A stretch of 64,000 nucleotides of DNA. Source: Dyella sp. BiH032 (GTDB lineage: Bacteria > Pseudomonadota > Gammaproteobacteria > Xanthomonadales > Rhodanobacteraceae). The stretch spans positions 434,001 to 498,000 of the forward strand of contig NZ_CP134867.1 of the NCBI RefSeq assembly GCF_031954525.1. Reading direction: 5' to 3'. Below are positions 19,600 to 28,312 of this stretch, piece by piece. The number at the start of each line of letters is the position of its first letter. The stretch's first letter is position 1. A program made the translations under genes and the position numbers. A model generated the notes under the pieces. It was not told the origin of the DNA. It did no database searches and saw nothing but the letters and a program-made list of their open reading frames with translations.

Positions 19600-19720
19600 C
19601 CGCCCTCTCCCTTCCGGAGAGAGCGTTGGAGCGACGGGCCGGGCGGAGCGCAACACCGAATCCCACGGCCACCTGCCCCCTCTCCCCTCCGGGGAGAGGG
19701 CTGGGGTGAGGGGCCGGGCG
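19600..19720 (+). repeat. Two short GGAGAG palindromes between GH74 and GH35
   Basis: Two copies of a CTCTCCC..GGGAGAG palindrome (about 19603-19622 and 19679-19699) are each followed by a GGGCCGGGCGGAGCG motif. They are the same unit that ends the large family A and B elements. They fill most of the gap between the GH74 stop and the GH35 signal peptide without closing the GH35 reading frame. Confidence 0.8.
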
Positions 19721-19930
19721 GAGCGTGGAGCTGACTCTTGCGACAAGCGTGAAGCCTTTTTTCCTCGCTTTGTCCAAGCGCCTTCTCGAGCACCCGCCCC
19801 TCATCCGCCTGTGACCAACGGGAATCCCTGTGGGACCGGCACCTTCCTCGCTCCTCAAAGCCGGGCACATCCATGTGCCCTCCCCGCGTGCTCCCCAAAG
19901 GGGAGAAGGACTCTCCTAGGTCACGTCTCC

Positions 19931-21520
19931 ATGCTCCTGAAGCGCCTCCTCCTCCTCACCCTCGCCACACTTACACCCCCCGCCTTCTCTGCCGAACTTC
20001 CCCGCATCGCTACCGACCACGGCCGCCACGCGCTCTTCGTCGACGGCAAGCCTTTCCTGATCCTCGGTGCGCAGGTCAACAACTCCAGCAATTGGCCGGC
20101 CGCGCTCGACGAAGTCTGGCCGGCCATCGATAAGCTCCACGCGAACACCGTGCAGGTACCCATCGCCTGGGAACAGATCGAAGCGAAGGAAGGGCAGTTC
20201 GACTTCAGCTTCCTGGACACCCTCGTCGGCCAGGCGCGCGAGCACCACGTCCGCCTGATCCTGCTGTGGTTCGCTACCTGGAAGAACAACGGTCCCAGCT
20301 ATGCGCCGTCCTGGGTGAAGCTGGACGACCGCCGCTTCCCGCGTGTCCATGACCGCGAAGGCAAGCGCCTCAACTCGCTGTCGCCGCTGGCCACGGCCAC
20401 GCTGGAAGCCGACCGCAAGGCCTTCGTGCAACTGATGACGCATCTGCGCCAGATCGACGGCGACCGCCACACCGTGATCATGGTGCAGGTGGAGAACGAA
20501 GCCGGCACCTACGGCAGCGACCGCGACCACTCGCCGATGGCCGATAAGATCTTCGGCGGACCGGTGCCGCAGGAACTGCTGCGCGCCACCGGAAAATCCC
20601 CGGGCAGCTGGAGCCAGGTCTTCGGCAACGATGCCGCCGAATTCTTCCACGCCTGGCACGTCGCGCACTTCATCGGACAGGTAGCTGCCGCGGGCAAGGC
20701 GGTCTATCCGCTGCCGATGTACGCCAACGCGGCGCTGCGCGACCCGTTCGAGCCGGGCATGCCCGGCAGCTACGAGAGCGGCGGACCGACCGACAACGTG
20801 CTGCACGTCTGGAAGGCCGCAGCGCCGGCGCTCGACGTGCTGGGGCCGGACATCTACCGGCCCGACTACCGGCACTACAGCACCTATCTGGAGCGCTACG
20901 CGCGCAAGGACAATCCGCTGTTCGTCGCGGAAACCGGCAATGCCCCGGTCTATGCGCGCTATGTCTACGCCGCACTGGGCGCGCGGGCAATCGGCTGGTC
21001 GCCGTTCGGTATGGATTTCACCCGCTATTCCAACTACCCGCTGGGCGCGCGCAAGCTGGACGACGCCACCCTGGAAACCTTCGCCGCCAACTATCGCGTG
21101 CTGGCGCCGATGGTGGGCGAACTCGCGGCGGCGGCCCACGCTGGCAAGCTGTGGGGCGCGGCTGAGCCCGACGATACGCATGAGCAGACGCTCGACCTGG
21201 GGAACTGGCAGGTCCGCCTGGGCTACGGGCAACTGCAGTTCGGCACCGAGCCGCCCAAGGGCAACCCCGAGCGCACGAGTGGCGCGCTGTTCGCCCAGCT
21301 GGGCGATAACGAATACCTCGTCGTCGGCCGCGATGTGCGGGTGAGCTTCCTGCCCGCGCGCGGACGCAAGGTGGATTTCCTGCTCGATCGCGTCGAGGAG
21401 GGGCATTACGAGAACGGCCAGTGGGTCTTCCGCCGCCTGTGGAACGGCGACCAGACCGATTGGGGCCTGAATTTCACCGGCGAGCCGCAGGTACTGCGCG
21501 TGCGGCTCGCCACGTATTGA
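19931..21520 (+). CDS. GH35 beta-galactosidase (xyloglucan side-chain removal)
   Basis: A 529-residue exported GH35 enzyme. A signal peptide (LLLLTLATLTPPAFSA, cleaved near residue 21) precedes a TIM barrel with the acid/base Glu190 in VQVENEAGTYG and the nucleophile Glu334 in FVAETGN, and a C-terminal beta-rich domain. It would remove terminal galactose from xyloglucan oligosaccharides. ATG 19931 is chosen for the signal peptide; only a weak TAGG lies before it. The frame stays open back to an ATG at 19586 that overlaps the GH74 stop codon, so a start there with a repeat-encoded extension cannot be excluded. Confidence 0.88.
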   Translation: MLLKRLLLLTLATLTPPAFSAELPRIATDHGRHALFVDGKPFLILGAQVNNSSNWPAALDEVWPAIDKLHANTVQVPIAWEQIEAKEGQFDFSFLDTLVGQAREHHVRLILLWFATWKNNGPSYAPSWVKLDDRRFPRVHDREGKRLNSLSPLATATLEADRKAFVQLMTHLRQIDGDRHTVIMVQVENEAGTYGSDRDHSPMADKIFGGPVPQELLRATGKSPGSWSQVFGNDAAEFFHAWHVAHFIGQVAAAGKAVYPLPMYANAALRDPFEPGMPGSYESGGPTDNVLHVWKAAAPALDVLGPDIYRPDYRHYSTYLERYARKDNPLFVAETGNAPVYARYVYAALGARAIGWSPFGMDFTRYSNYPLGARKLDDATLETFAANYRVLAPMVGELAAAAHAGKLWGAAEPDDTHEQTLDLGNWQVRLGYGQLQFGTEPPKGNPERTSGALFAQLGDNEYLVVGRDVRVSFLPARGRKVDFLLDRVEEGHYENGQWVFRRLWNGDQTDWGLNFTGEPQVLRVRLATY

Positions 21521-21534
21521 AGGAACGACGACGC

Positions 21535-24417
21535 ATGATTTCGCCAGTTCGAACCAGGGTGCCGATGTGGATCCCGCTCGGCGCGCTCGCGCTTGCGGTC
21601 TTGGCCGGCTGCGGCAAGGCGCCGGACGAGCACGCCGCCGCGCCGGCATCCGCGACGGCCACGGGCCACGCACAGAAACTCGCCGATGGGATCATCGTGC
21701 GCCTGGATCATTCCCCGCAGCAGGTGCGCCTGCAGGCCGTGGACGAAAGCATCGTGCACGTCACCGCGGTGCCGGACGGCAAGTTCGACCTGCCCGCCAG
21801 CCTGATGGCGGTGAAGACCGGCGGCGACGCGAAGTTCACCGTCGAGGAAACGGCCGACGCGGTGACGCTGAAGACCTCGCGCCTGTCCGCGCAGGTATCG
21901 CTGCGCGATGGGGCCGTACGCTTCTTCGACGCTTCCGGCAAGCCGCTGCTGGCCGAGCGTGCTGACGGCCGCACGTTCCAGCCGGAAACCATCGAGGGCA
22001 AGCCCTACTACGCCGTGCGCCAGCGCTTCGAATCCCCGGCGGACGAAGCCTTCTACGGCCTGGGCCAGCACCAGAACCGTCAGATGAACTACAAGGGCGA
22101 GGACGTGGAGCTAGCGCAGCACAACATGGACGTGGGCATTCCGTTCGTGGTGTCCTCGCGTAACTACGGCGTGCTGTGGGACAACAACTCGATCACCCGC
22201 TTCGGCGATGCGCGCGAGTACCAGCCGCTCAGCCAGTCGCTGAAGCTCTACGACGCCGACGGCAAGCCCGGCGGACTCACCGCCAGTTACTACGACGCGG
22301 GTGGCTCGCTGAAGCTCAAGCGCGTGGAAAAGCAGCCCGACTATCAGTACTTGAAGGACGTGGCGCAGTGGCCGTCCGAATCGCCGGCCAAGACCACCGG
22401 CAAGGTGGTGTGGGAAGGCAGCATCGAGCCTGCGGTCTCCGGCGTGCACAAGCTGCGGCTGTATGCGAGCAGCTACGCCAAGGTCTGGCTCGACGGCAAG
22501 CTGGTCTACGACGACTGGCGCCAGAACTGGAACCCCTGGTACCACAACCTCAAGTTGCCGATGGACGCCGGCAGCAAGCACAGCCTGCGCATCGAGTGGC
22601 TGCCGAACGAGGGCTACCTGACCCTGCTGCACCTCGACCCGCTGCCTGGCGACGAGCAGAACGAGCTGTCGCTGTTCTCTGAAGTTGGCCACGCGGTGGA
22701 CTACTACTTCATCGCCGGCGATAACCTCGACCAGGTGGTCGCCGGCTACCGCGAGGTGACCGGCAAGGCGACCATGCTGCCGCGCTGGGCCTATGGTTTC
22801 TGGCAGAGCCGCGAGCGCTACAAGACGCAGGCGGAGATCCTCGACACCGCCAGGCGCTACCGCGAGCTGGGCCTGCCGCTGGACAACGTGGTGGAGGACT
22901 GGAGCTACTGGCCGGAGGACGCGTGGGGTTCGCACGACTTCGACAAGGCGCGCTTCCCCGATGCCAAGGGCATGGTCGACCAGCTGCACGCCATACACGT
23001 GCAGCTGATGATCTCCGTGTGGCCGAAGTTCTATCCCGAGACGAAGAACTACCAGGAGCTGGACGCCAAGGGCTACATCTATCGGCGCAACGTAGAGAAG
23101 AAGGAAGTCGACTGGATCGGCAAGGGCTATTTCAATGCCTTCTACGATCCCTATGCGGACGAGGCGCGGCGCATCTACTGGCGGCAGATCCAGGAGAAGC
23201 TCGGCGCGATCGGCATCGACGCGTGGTGGCTGGACGCCTCCGAGCCGGACACGCATTCCAATCTCGACATCGCCGAACGCAAGCTGCGCATGGGGCCGAC
23301 CGCACTCGGCCCGGGTGCCGCGTTCTTCAACTCGTATCCGCTGATGCACACTGCCGGCGTGTACGAAGGCTGGCGCCGCGATCACGGCGATCGCCGCGCG
23401 TTCATTCTGACGCGCTCCGCGTTCGCCGGGCAGCAACGCAACGCGGCCGCCACCTGGAGCGGCGACGTCGCCTCGCGCTGGAGCAATCTGCACGACCAGA
23501 TTTCCGCGGGCGTCAACTTCTCGCTGGCCGGCATTCCCAACTGGACCACCGACATCGGCGGCTTCGCGCTGGAGCCGCGCTATGAAAAGCCGAACAAGGC
23601 GGATCTGGACGAATGGCGCGAGCTCAACCTGCGCTGGTTCCAGTTCGGCGCGTTCAGCCCGCTGTTCCGCTCGCACGGCCAGTTCCCCTACCGCGAGATA
23701 TACAACCTCGCCTCGCCCGGCTCGCCGATCTACGACGCGCTGGCTTACTACGACCGCCTGCGCTATCGCCTGATGCCGTATGTGTACACGCTGGCCGGCG
23801 ATACGTATTGGAAGGACGGCACCATCATGCGCGGCTTGGTGATGGATTTCCCTGCTGACGCGAAGGTGCGCAATATCGACGACGAGTACATGTTCGGCCC
23901 CGCCTTCCTGGTCGCCCCCGTCACCGCATACAAGGCGACCTCGCGGCCGGTCTATCTGCCCGCGGGCGCAGGCTGGTACGAATTCCACACCGGCAAGTTC
24001 CACCAGGGCGGCACGACCATCCAGGCCGACGCACCGCTCGCCCGCATGCCACTGTTCGTCCGCGCCGGCGCGATCGTGCCCACGGGCGTGGACATCCAGT
24101 ACACGGGCGAGAAACCGGATGCGCCGGTAACGCTGCTGGTGTACGCCGGCGCGAACGGGCAGTTCTCGCTGTACGAGGACGAAGGCACGACGTACGGCTA
24201 CGAGAAGGGGCGGTATTCGCGGATCCCGCTGAGCTATGACGATGCGGCGAAGACGCTGAAGCTCGGCAAGCGGGAGGGTGATGGGAGCGGGGCTCCGGCG
24301 AAGCGCACGTTCGTAGTGCGGGTGATTCGCGAGGGGAAGGCGAATGCGGATGGCGCGGATGCGGGTGGGGATGTGAATGTGGTTTATGAGGGGGATGAGG
24401 TGGCGGTGAAGTTGTGA
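21535..24417 (+). CDS. GH31 alpha-xylosidase lipoprotein with PA14 insert
   Basis: A 960-residue lipoprotein. The signal peptide ends in the lipobox LAGC (Cys near residue 26). It has an N-terminal beta-domain, a PA14-like insert at about 242-370 (GLTASYYDAGG ... LRLYASSYAKVWLDGKLVY), a GH31 barrel with nucleophile Asp567 (WWLDASEPDTHSN) and acid/base Asp644 (WSGDVASRWSN), and C-terminal beta-domains. The PA14 insert is known from the xyloglucan-oligosaccharide-specific Cellvibrio alpha-xylosidase. It would release the xylose at the non-reducing end in the periplasm. AAGGA (21520-21524) precedes ATG 21535. The last 50 codons end mostly in G or T beside the repeat island. Confidence 0.93.
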   Translation: MISPVRTRVPMWIPLGALALAVLAGCGKAPDEHAAAPASATATGHAQKLADGIIVRLDHSPQQVRLQAVDESIVHVTAVPDGKFDLPASLMAVKTGGDAKFTVEETADAVTLKTSRLSAQVSLRDGAVRFFDASGKPLLAERADGRTFQPETIEGKPYYAVRQRFESPADEAFYGLGQHQNRQMNYKGEDVELAQHNMDVGIPFVVSSRNYGVLWDNNSITRFGDAREYQPLSQSLKLYDADGKPGGLTASYYDAGGSLKLKRVEKQPDYQYLKDVAQWPSESPAKTTGKVVWEGSIEPAVSGVHKLRLYASSYAKVWLDGKLVYDDWRQNWNPWYHNLKLPMDAGSKHSLRIEWLPNEGYLTLLHLDPLPGDEQNELSLFSEVGHAVDYYFIAGDNLDQVVAGYREVTGKATMLPRWAYGFWQSRERYKTQAEILDTARRYRELGLPLDNVVEDWSYWPEDAWGSHDFDKARFPDAKGMVDQLHAIHVQLMISVWPKFYPETKNYQELDAKGYIYRRNVEKKEVDWIGKGYFNAFYDPYADEARRIYWRQIQEKLGAIGIDAWWLDASEPDTHSNLDIAERKLRMGPTALGPGAAFFNSYPLMHTAGVYEGWRRDHGDRRAFILTRSAFAGQQRNAAATWSGDVASRWSNLHDQISAGVNFSLAGIPNWTTDIGGFALEPRYEKPNKADLDEWRELNLRWFQFGAFSPLFRSHGQFPYREIYNLASPGSPIYDALAYYDRLRYRLMPYVYTLAGDTYWKDGTIMRGLVMDFPADAKVRNIDDEYMFGPAFLVAPVTAYKATSRPVYLPAGAGWYEFHTGKFHQGGTTIQADAPLARMPLFVRAGAIVPTGVDIQYTGEKPDAPVTLLVYAGANGQFSLYEDEGTTYGYEKGRYSRIPLSYDDAAKTLKLGKREGDGSGAPAKRTFVVRVIREGKANADGADAGGDVNVVYEGDEVAVKL

Positions 24418-24459
24418 GGTTGCTCGCTTCGCTTTCGCGTTGTCCGGCGTGGGCCGGGC

Positions 24460-24650
24460 GTAGGTTGGGGTGAGCTTGCGGACCCCAACGGGTGCTAAGG
24501 GTTGCCTCGCACTCACCTACTCGTCATTCCGGCGCAGGCCGGACGGAGCGCGAAGCGCGGAGAACGCCCGGAGGGCGGCCCCGAAGGGGCGAGCGCAGAG
24601 AGTCATCCAGTGGCGTCATGGCTCGGTTGTCGCGACGTGGCCGCCAGCCT
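24460..24650 (+). repeat. Accessory repeat modules preceding family A copy 3
   Basis: The GTAGGTTGGGGTGAGC..ACCCCAAC unit (24462-24490) is followed by TCGTCATTCCGGCG..GCCGGA (24521-24542), a GGGCGGCCCC stem and CCAGTGGCG. The same order, with small changes, precedes family A copy 4 and in shortened form copy 5. Confidence 0.75.
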
Positions 24651-25047
24651 TGTCTCGCCCGAAGGGCGAGGGGTTTCGCTCTCCTGCCGGAGAGCGAGTT
24701 ACTTCTTCTTGCTTGCCCAAGAAGAAGTAACCAAGAAGAAGGGCCCCCTGCGCGGCGCCCTCCGCAGCGTTCGCTGCTGCGGGTGCGTTGAGGGCTGGCC
24801 GGGCTTTTCGACAGGACATCCCTGCCCTGATCGAAAAGGCGGGGACATCCCTGTCCCCGCCCGCCTTTGGCGGCCTGATCGTCCAGCCCTCACCGCCGCG
24901 AAGGGAACCCGGCAGATCAAGAGCACGACGGAGCGTCGCTTCGCTCGCTCTCGGAGAGCAGGTTGTTGTCTGGCTGCTCGTCTCGGTACCGCACTTCTCC
25001 TTCTCCCCGCCGGGGAGAAGGCGGGATGAGGGGCGGGTGCTCGCGGG
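24651..25047 (+). repeat. Composite repeat, family A copy 3
   Basis: Full module order of family A. The main palindrome (about 24699-24730) has arms GTTACTTCTTCTTG and AAGAAGAAGTAAC around a short loop, without the hairpin cassette. It ends in the CTTCTCC..GGAGAAG palindrome and GGGCGGGTGCTCGCGG. Open frames through it are not genes. Confidence 0.88.
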
Positions 25048-25175
25048 AAGATGGCTAGAGCCAAGGCGGCCATGCAGGTTGCATGAACATAGCCAACGTG
25101 AGCGCGGCAAAGCGTAGGGAGAGAAAGAGCGACGAGCTTCGGCATTAGGCTAGGCGGACGCAACCCGAAGTCCTC

Positions 25176-25554
25176 GCTCCGTAGGTCCCCCTCACCCCGA
25201 CCCTCTCCCCGGCGGGGAGAGGGAGAAGTGCGGTGCTATCGCCAGAACGCTACACGCCAGCGCAACACATCCCGTTCTCTCCGCTTCGGCGCCTCGAAGT
25301 CCCACCCCACGCACCTCAGTGCCTCTTCGAGTCGCCCGCTCCAGCAAGGTGAGAAAACACCCCGTGCTCTCCCAACCCCCGCCGCGAGCCTTTGACCTTA
25401 GGCCATTTCTCTTTGGTTACTTTCTCTCGAGGCCCCCCTTGAGGGGGTTGGGCCAGCAAAGAGAAAGTAACTCGGGCGCCGGCAGGCGTCCGACATGCCC
25501 GCTGCATAAGCGGCCAGGTTGCCGAGCCACGGCTTAGTGCAAACGACGAAGAAC
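25176..25554 (-). repeat. Composite repeat, family B copy 2 (inverted)
   Basis: Family B modules on the minus strand: terminal CTCTCCC..GGGAGAG at about 25199-25222, a CGCCGCGAGCCTTTGACC block near 25379, and the main palindrome at 25417-25471. This copy carries the loop cassette (CTCGAGGCCCCCCTTGAGGG). The GCATAAGCGG..CTTAGTGC end module closes it near 25555. It points towards family A copy 3, about 130 bases away. I see no gene between 24418 and 25609. Confidence 0.88.
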
Positions 25555-25609
25555 CACCCTCCACGCCGATGCGCGCACCCAACGCCCGCCGCGCAAGCGG
25601 CACCCCCTC

Positions 25610-26776
25610 TTACGCCCGCGCCGCCCCCAAAAACTGCCTCGGCGTGCAATTAAACTCCCGCCGGAACACCGCATACATGTACTGCAGCGAGGTGAAGCCA
25701 CACCGCACAGCCACCTCCGCCAGCGGCACCGCGTTGTCCTCCAGCATCCCGCGCGCCATCTCCAGCTTGTGCTCCAGGATCGCTTGATGGACGGTCTGCT
25801 TCAGCTCGCGCTTGAAGTGCTCTTCCAGCAGCGTGCGCGAGATACCCACGTAATCCGCCACCTGCTCCGTCTTGATCCCAAGACAGGCGTACTGGCGGAT
25901 GTAATGCTTCGCGCGCATCACGTAGGGGCTGCGCAGGGGTTCGTGCTGGCTGCTGGCCTGCACGCTCAGGCCCACCGGCGGTACCAGGATGCGGGTGCTG
26001 GAGCAGTCGCCGCCGTGCAGCATCTGGTGCAGCACCTGGGCGGCGGTGCGGCCCATTTCTTCCGCGCCCTGGATCACCGAGGTCAGCGGGATGCGGCTGA
26101 GCAGTTGCGCCATCGGGTCGTTGTCGATGCCGACCACGGCGATCTGCTCGGGAATCGGTACGTCGGCGACCACGCAGGCTTGCAGCAGCTGCCGCGCGCG
26201 GGCGTCGGTCACGGCGATCACGCCGATCGGCTTGGGCAGCGAACGCACCCAGGCGACCATGTCCTCCTGCGAGCGGCCCCAACCGCCGGCGCTGGTGGGT
26301 GAGCCGCGGTAGACCACGCCTTCCAGGCCGTCTTCCGCGATCATCCGCAGGAAGGCGTCTTCGCGCTCCTGCGCCCAGCGGTTGCCGGGCGACGGCGGCA
26401 GGCCGTAGAAGGCGAAGCGTTGCAGGCCCTGCTCGATCAGGTGGTCGTAGGCCACCCGCACCAGCTTGGCGTTGTCGGTGCCTACGTAAGGAATGTTGGC
26501 CGGGTAGCGGCTGTCGTCCGCGTAGGAACCGCCCACCGCCACCACCGGGATGGAAAGGTGCGCCAGGGCCTCTTCCACGGTGGGATCGTCGAAGTCGGCG
26601 ATGATGCCGTCGCCGCGCCAGTGCTGGATGCCCAGCGTGCGGCAGCGGAAATCCTCTTCCAGGAACAGGTCCCACACCACGCGGGTGGACTTCAGGTATT
26701 GACCGATGCCGGCGACGACCTGGCGGTCGTACACCTTGTTGGCATTGAACAGCAGGGCGATGCGATGGGGCGACAT
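25610..26776 (-). CDS. xylR: Xylose operon regulator XylR (AraC family)
   Basis: A 388-residue activator built like E. coli XylR. An N-terminal LacI/periplasmic-binding-like domain (residues 1 to about 280, starting RIALLFNANKVYDRQVV) binds xylose, and a C-terminal AraC-type double helix-turn-helix (about 285-385; YVGISRTLLEEHFKRELKQT and VAVRCGFTSLQYMYAVFRRE) binds DNA. It is transcribed away from xylA with about 210 bases between the genes, the usual arrangement for activation. Candidate sites are at 26867-26905 and, notably, also before the xyloglucan receptor at 14165-14202. The 3' end is G/T-rich on its own strand beside a repeat island. Confidence 0.93.
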   Translation of the reverse strand: MSPHRIALLFNANKVYDRQVVAGIGQYLKSTRVVWDLFLEEDFRCRTLGIQHWRGDGIIADFDDPTVEEALAHLSIPVVAVGGSYADDSRYPANIPYVGTDNAKLVRVAYDHLIEQGLQRFAFYGLPPSPGNRWAQEREDAFLRMIAEDGLEGVVYRGSPTSAGGWGRSQEDMVAWVRSLPKPIGVIAVTDARARQLLQACVVADVPIPEQIAVVGIDNDPMAQLLSRIPLTSVIQGAEEMGRTAAQVLHQMLHGGDCSSTRILVPPVGLSVQASSQHEPLRSPYVMRAKHYIRQYACLGIKTEQVADYVGISRTLLEEHFKRELKQTVHQAILEHKLEMARGMLEDNAVPLAEVAVRCGFTSLQYMYAVFRREFNCTPRQFLGAARA

Positions 26777-26866
26777 GGCGTACCAGTGACAGTAACCGAC
26801 GGCACCTGCCGGGAAAGGCCGACGCTACCAGTTCGACGGGACGCCCGCATGACGCAACGCGACAGG

Positions 26867-26905
26867 GAAAAATGAATGCGCGGTGGCGGATTTCGCAATT
26901 GCGCC
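26867..26905 (+). promoter_or_regulatory. Candidate XylR operator in the xylR-xylA intergenic region
   Basis: The divergent gap holds ATTTCGCAATTGCGCC (26890-26905), containing the perfect 10-base palindrome CGCAATTGCG (26894-26903). GAAAAATG lies 23 bases upstream (26867). The same pair recurs at 14165-14202. An AraC-type protein binding two spaced elements would fit. The site lies about 85 bases before the xylA start. Confidence 0.55.
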
Positions 26906-26989
26906 GTGACAGGGCACGCTAGCAGCATCCGGGGCAGCAGCAGCCGGCCCGGATCCCCCTCAGGCGGCTCGCACCGGAGGCTTTGGTCA

Positions 26990-28306
26990 ATGAGTTATTT
27001 CGAGCACGTGGCGCCGATCCGTTATGCCGGCGCCCAGGCGGACGATCCGCTTGCGTTCCGCCATTACGATCCGTCGCGCGTGATCCTGGGCAAGCGCATG
27101 GACGAGCACTTGCGTCTGGCCGTGTGCTATTGGCACAGCTTCGTGTGGCCGGGCATGGACATGTTCGGCGCAGGCACCTTCCAGCGCCCGTGGCAGCAGG
27201 CCGGCGACCCGATGGCGCAGGCGCACGCCAAGGCGGATGCGGCATTCGACTTCTTCCAGCGCCTGGGCGCGCCGTTCTACACCTTCCACGACACCGATCT
27301 CGCGCCGGAAGGCGCCAACCTCGCCGAGTACGCGCGCAATTTCGCCACCATGGTGGACGTGCTGGAGGCCAAGCAGGCCCAGACCGGCATGAAGCTGCTG
27401 TGGGGCACCGCCAACCTGTTCAGTCACCCGCGTTATGCCGCGGGCGCGGCCAGCAGCCCGCAGCCGGAAGTATTCGCTTACGCGGCCAGCCAGGTGTTCC
27501 ACGCCATGGGCGCCACGCATCGCCTGGGCGGCGCCAACTATGTGCTGTGGGGCGGCCGCGAGGGTTATGACACCTTGCTCAATACCGACCTGCGCCGCGA
27601 GCGCGCGCAGTTGGGCCGGTTTTTCCAGATGGTGGTCGAGCACAAGCACAAGCTGGGTTTCAAGGGCACGATCCTGATCGAGCCCAAGCCGCAGGAACCG
27701 ACCAAGCACCAATACGACTACGACACCGCCACGGTCTACGGCTTCCTCAAGGAGTTCGGCCTGGAGAACGAGGTCAAGGTCAACCTGGAAGCCAACCACG
27801 CCACTCTGGCGGGGCATTCCTTCCACCACGAAGTGGCTACGGCGATCTCGCTGGGCGTCTTCGGCAGCATCGACGCCAACCGCGGCGACCCGCAGAACGG
27901 CTGGGATACCGACCAGTTCCCCAACAGTGTGGAGGAACTGACCTTGGTGATGTACGAGATCCTGCGTGCCGGCGGCTTCACCACCGGCGGCTTCAACTTC
28001 GACACCAAGGTGCGCCGCCAGAGCGTGGACGCGGCCGACCTGTTCCATGGCCACATCGGCGCGATCGACGCATTGGCGCTGGCGCTGGAACGCGCGGCGA
28101 AGATGATCGAGGACGACCGCCTGGCCGCCTTCAAGGCGCAGCGCTACGCCGGCTGGGACGGGGAATTCGGCAAGCGCATCCTGGACGGTGGCCTCACCCT
28201 GCAGGGCCTGGCGGAAGAAGCGGCCAGGCGCGATCTGCACCCGAGCCACGTTTCCGGCCAGCAGGAGCGGCTGGAGAACCTGGTCAACCGCTACATCTAC
28301 GGCTGA
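26990..28306 (+). CDS. xylA: Xylose isomerase
   Basis: A 438-residue cytoplasmic xylose isomerase of the long class II type, converting D-xylose to D-xylulose. It starts [14 protein letters not shown] with ACCGGAGG just upstream. Active-site segments are visible: [10 protein letters not shown] with the ring-opening His, [15 protein letters not shown] with the metal-binding Glu and the Lys/His pair, [16 protein letters not shown], and SIDANRGD. It is the first gene of xylABFGH, with xylB starting seven bases after its stop codon. It is probably induced by xylose through XylR, encoded divergently. Confidence 0.97.
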   Translation: MSYFEHVAPIRYAGAQADDPLAFRHYDPSRVILGKRMDEHLRLAVCYWHSFVWPGMDMFGAGTFQRPWQQAGDPMAQAHAKADAAFDFFQRLGAPFYTFHDTDLAPEGANLAEYARNFATMVDVLEAKQAQTGMKLLWGTANLFSHPRYAAGAASSPQPEVFAYAASQVFHAMGATHRLGGANYVLWGGREGYDTLLNTDLRRERAQLGRFFQMVVEHKHKLGFKGTILIEPKPQEPTKHQYDYDTATVYGFLKEFGLENEVKVNLEANHATLAGHSFHHEVATAISLGVFGSIDANRGDPQNGWDTDQFPNSVEELTLVMYEILRAGGFTTGGFNFDTKVRRQSVDAADLFHGHIGAIDALALALERAAKMIEDDRLAAFKAQRYAGWDGEFGKRILDGGLTLQGLAEEAARRDLHPSHVSGQQERLENLVNRYIYG

Positions 28307-28312
28307 GCCCGG

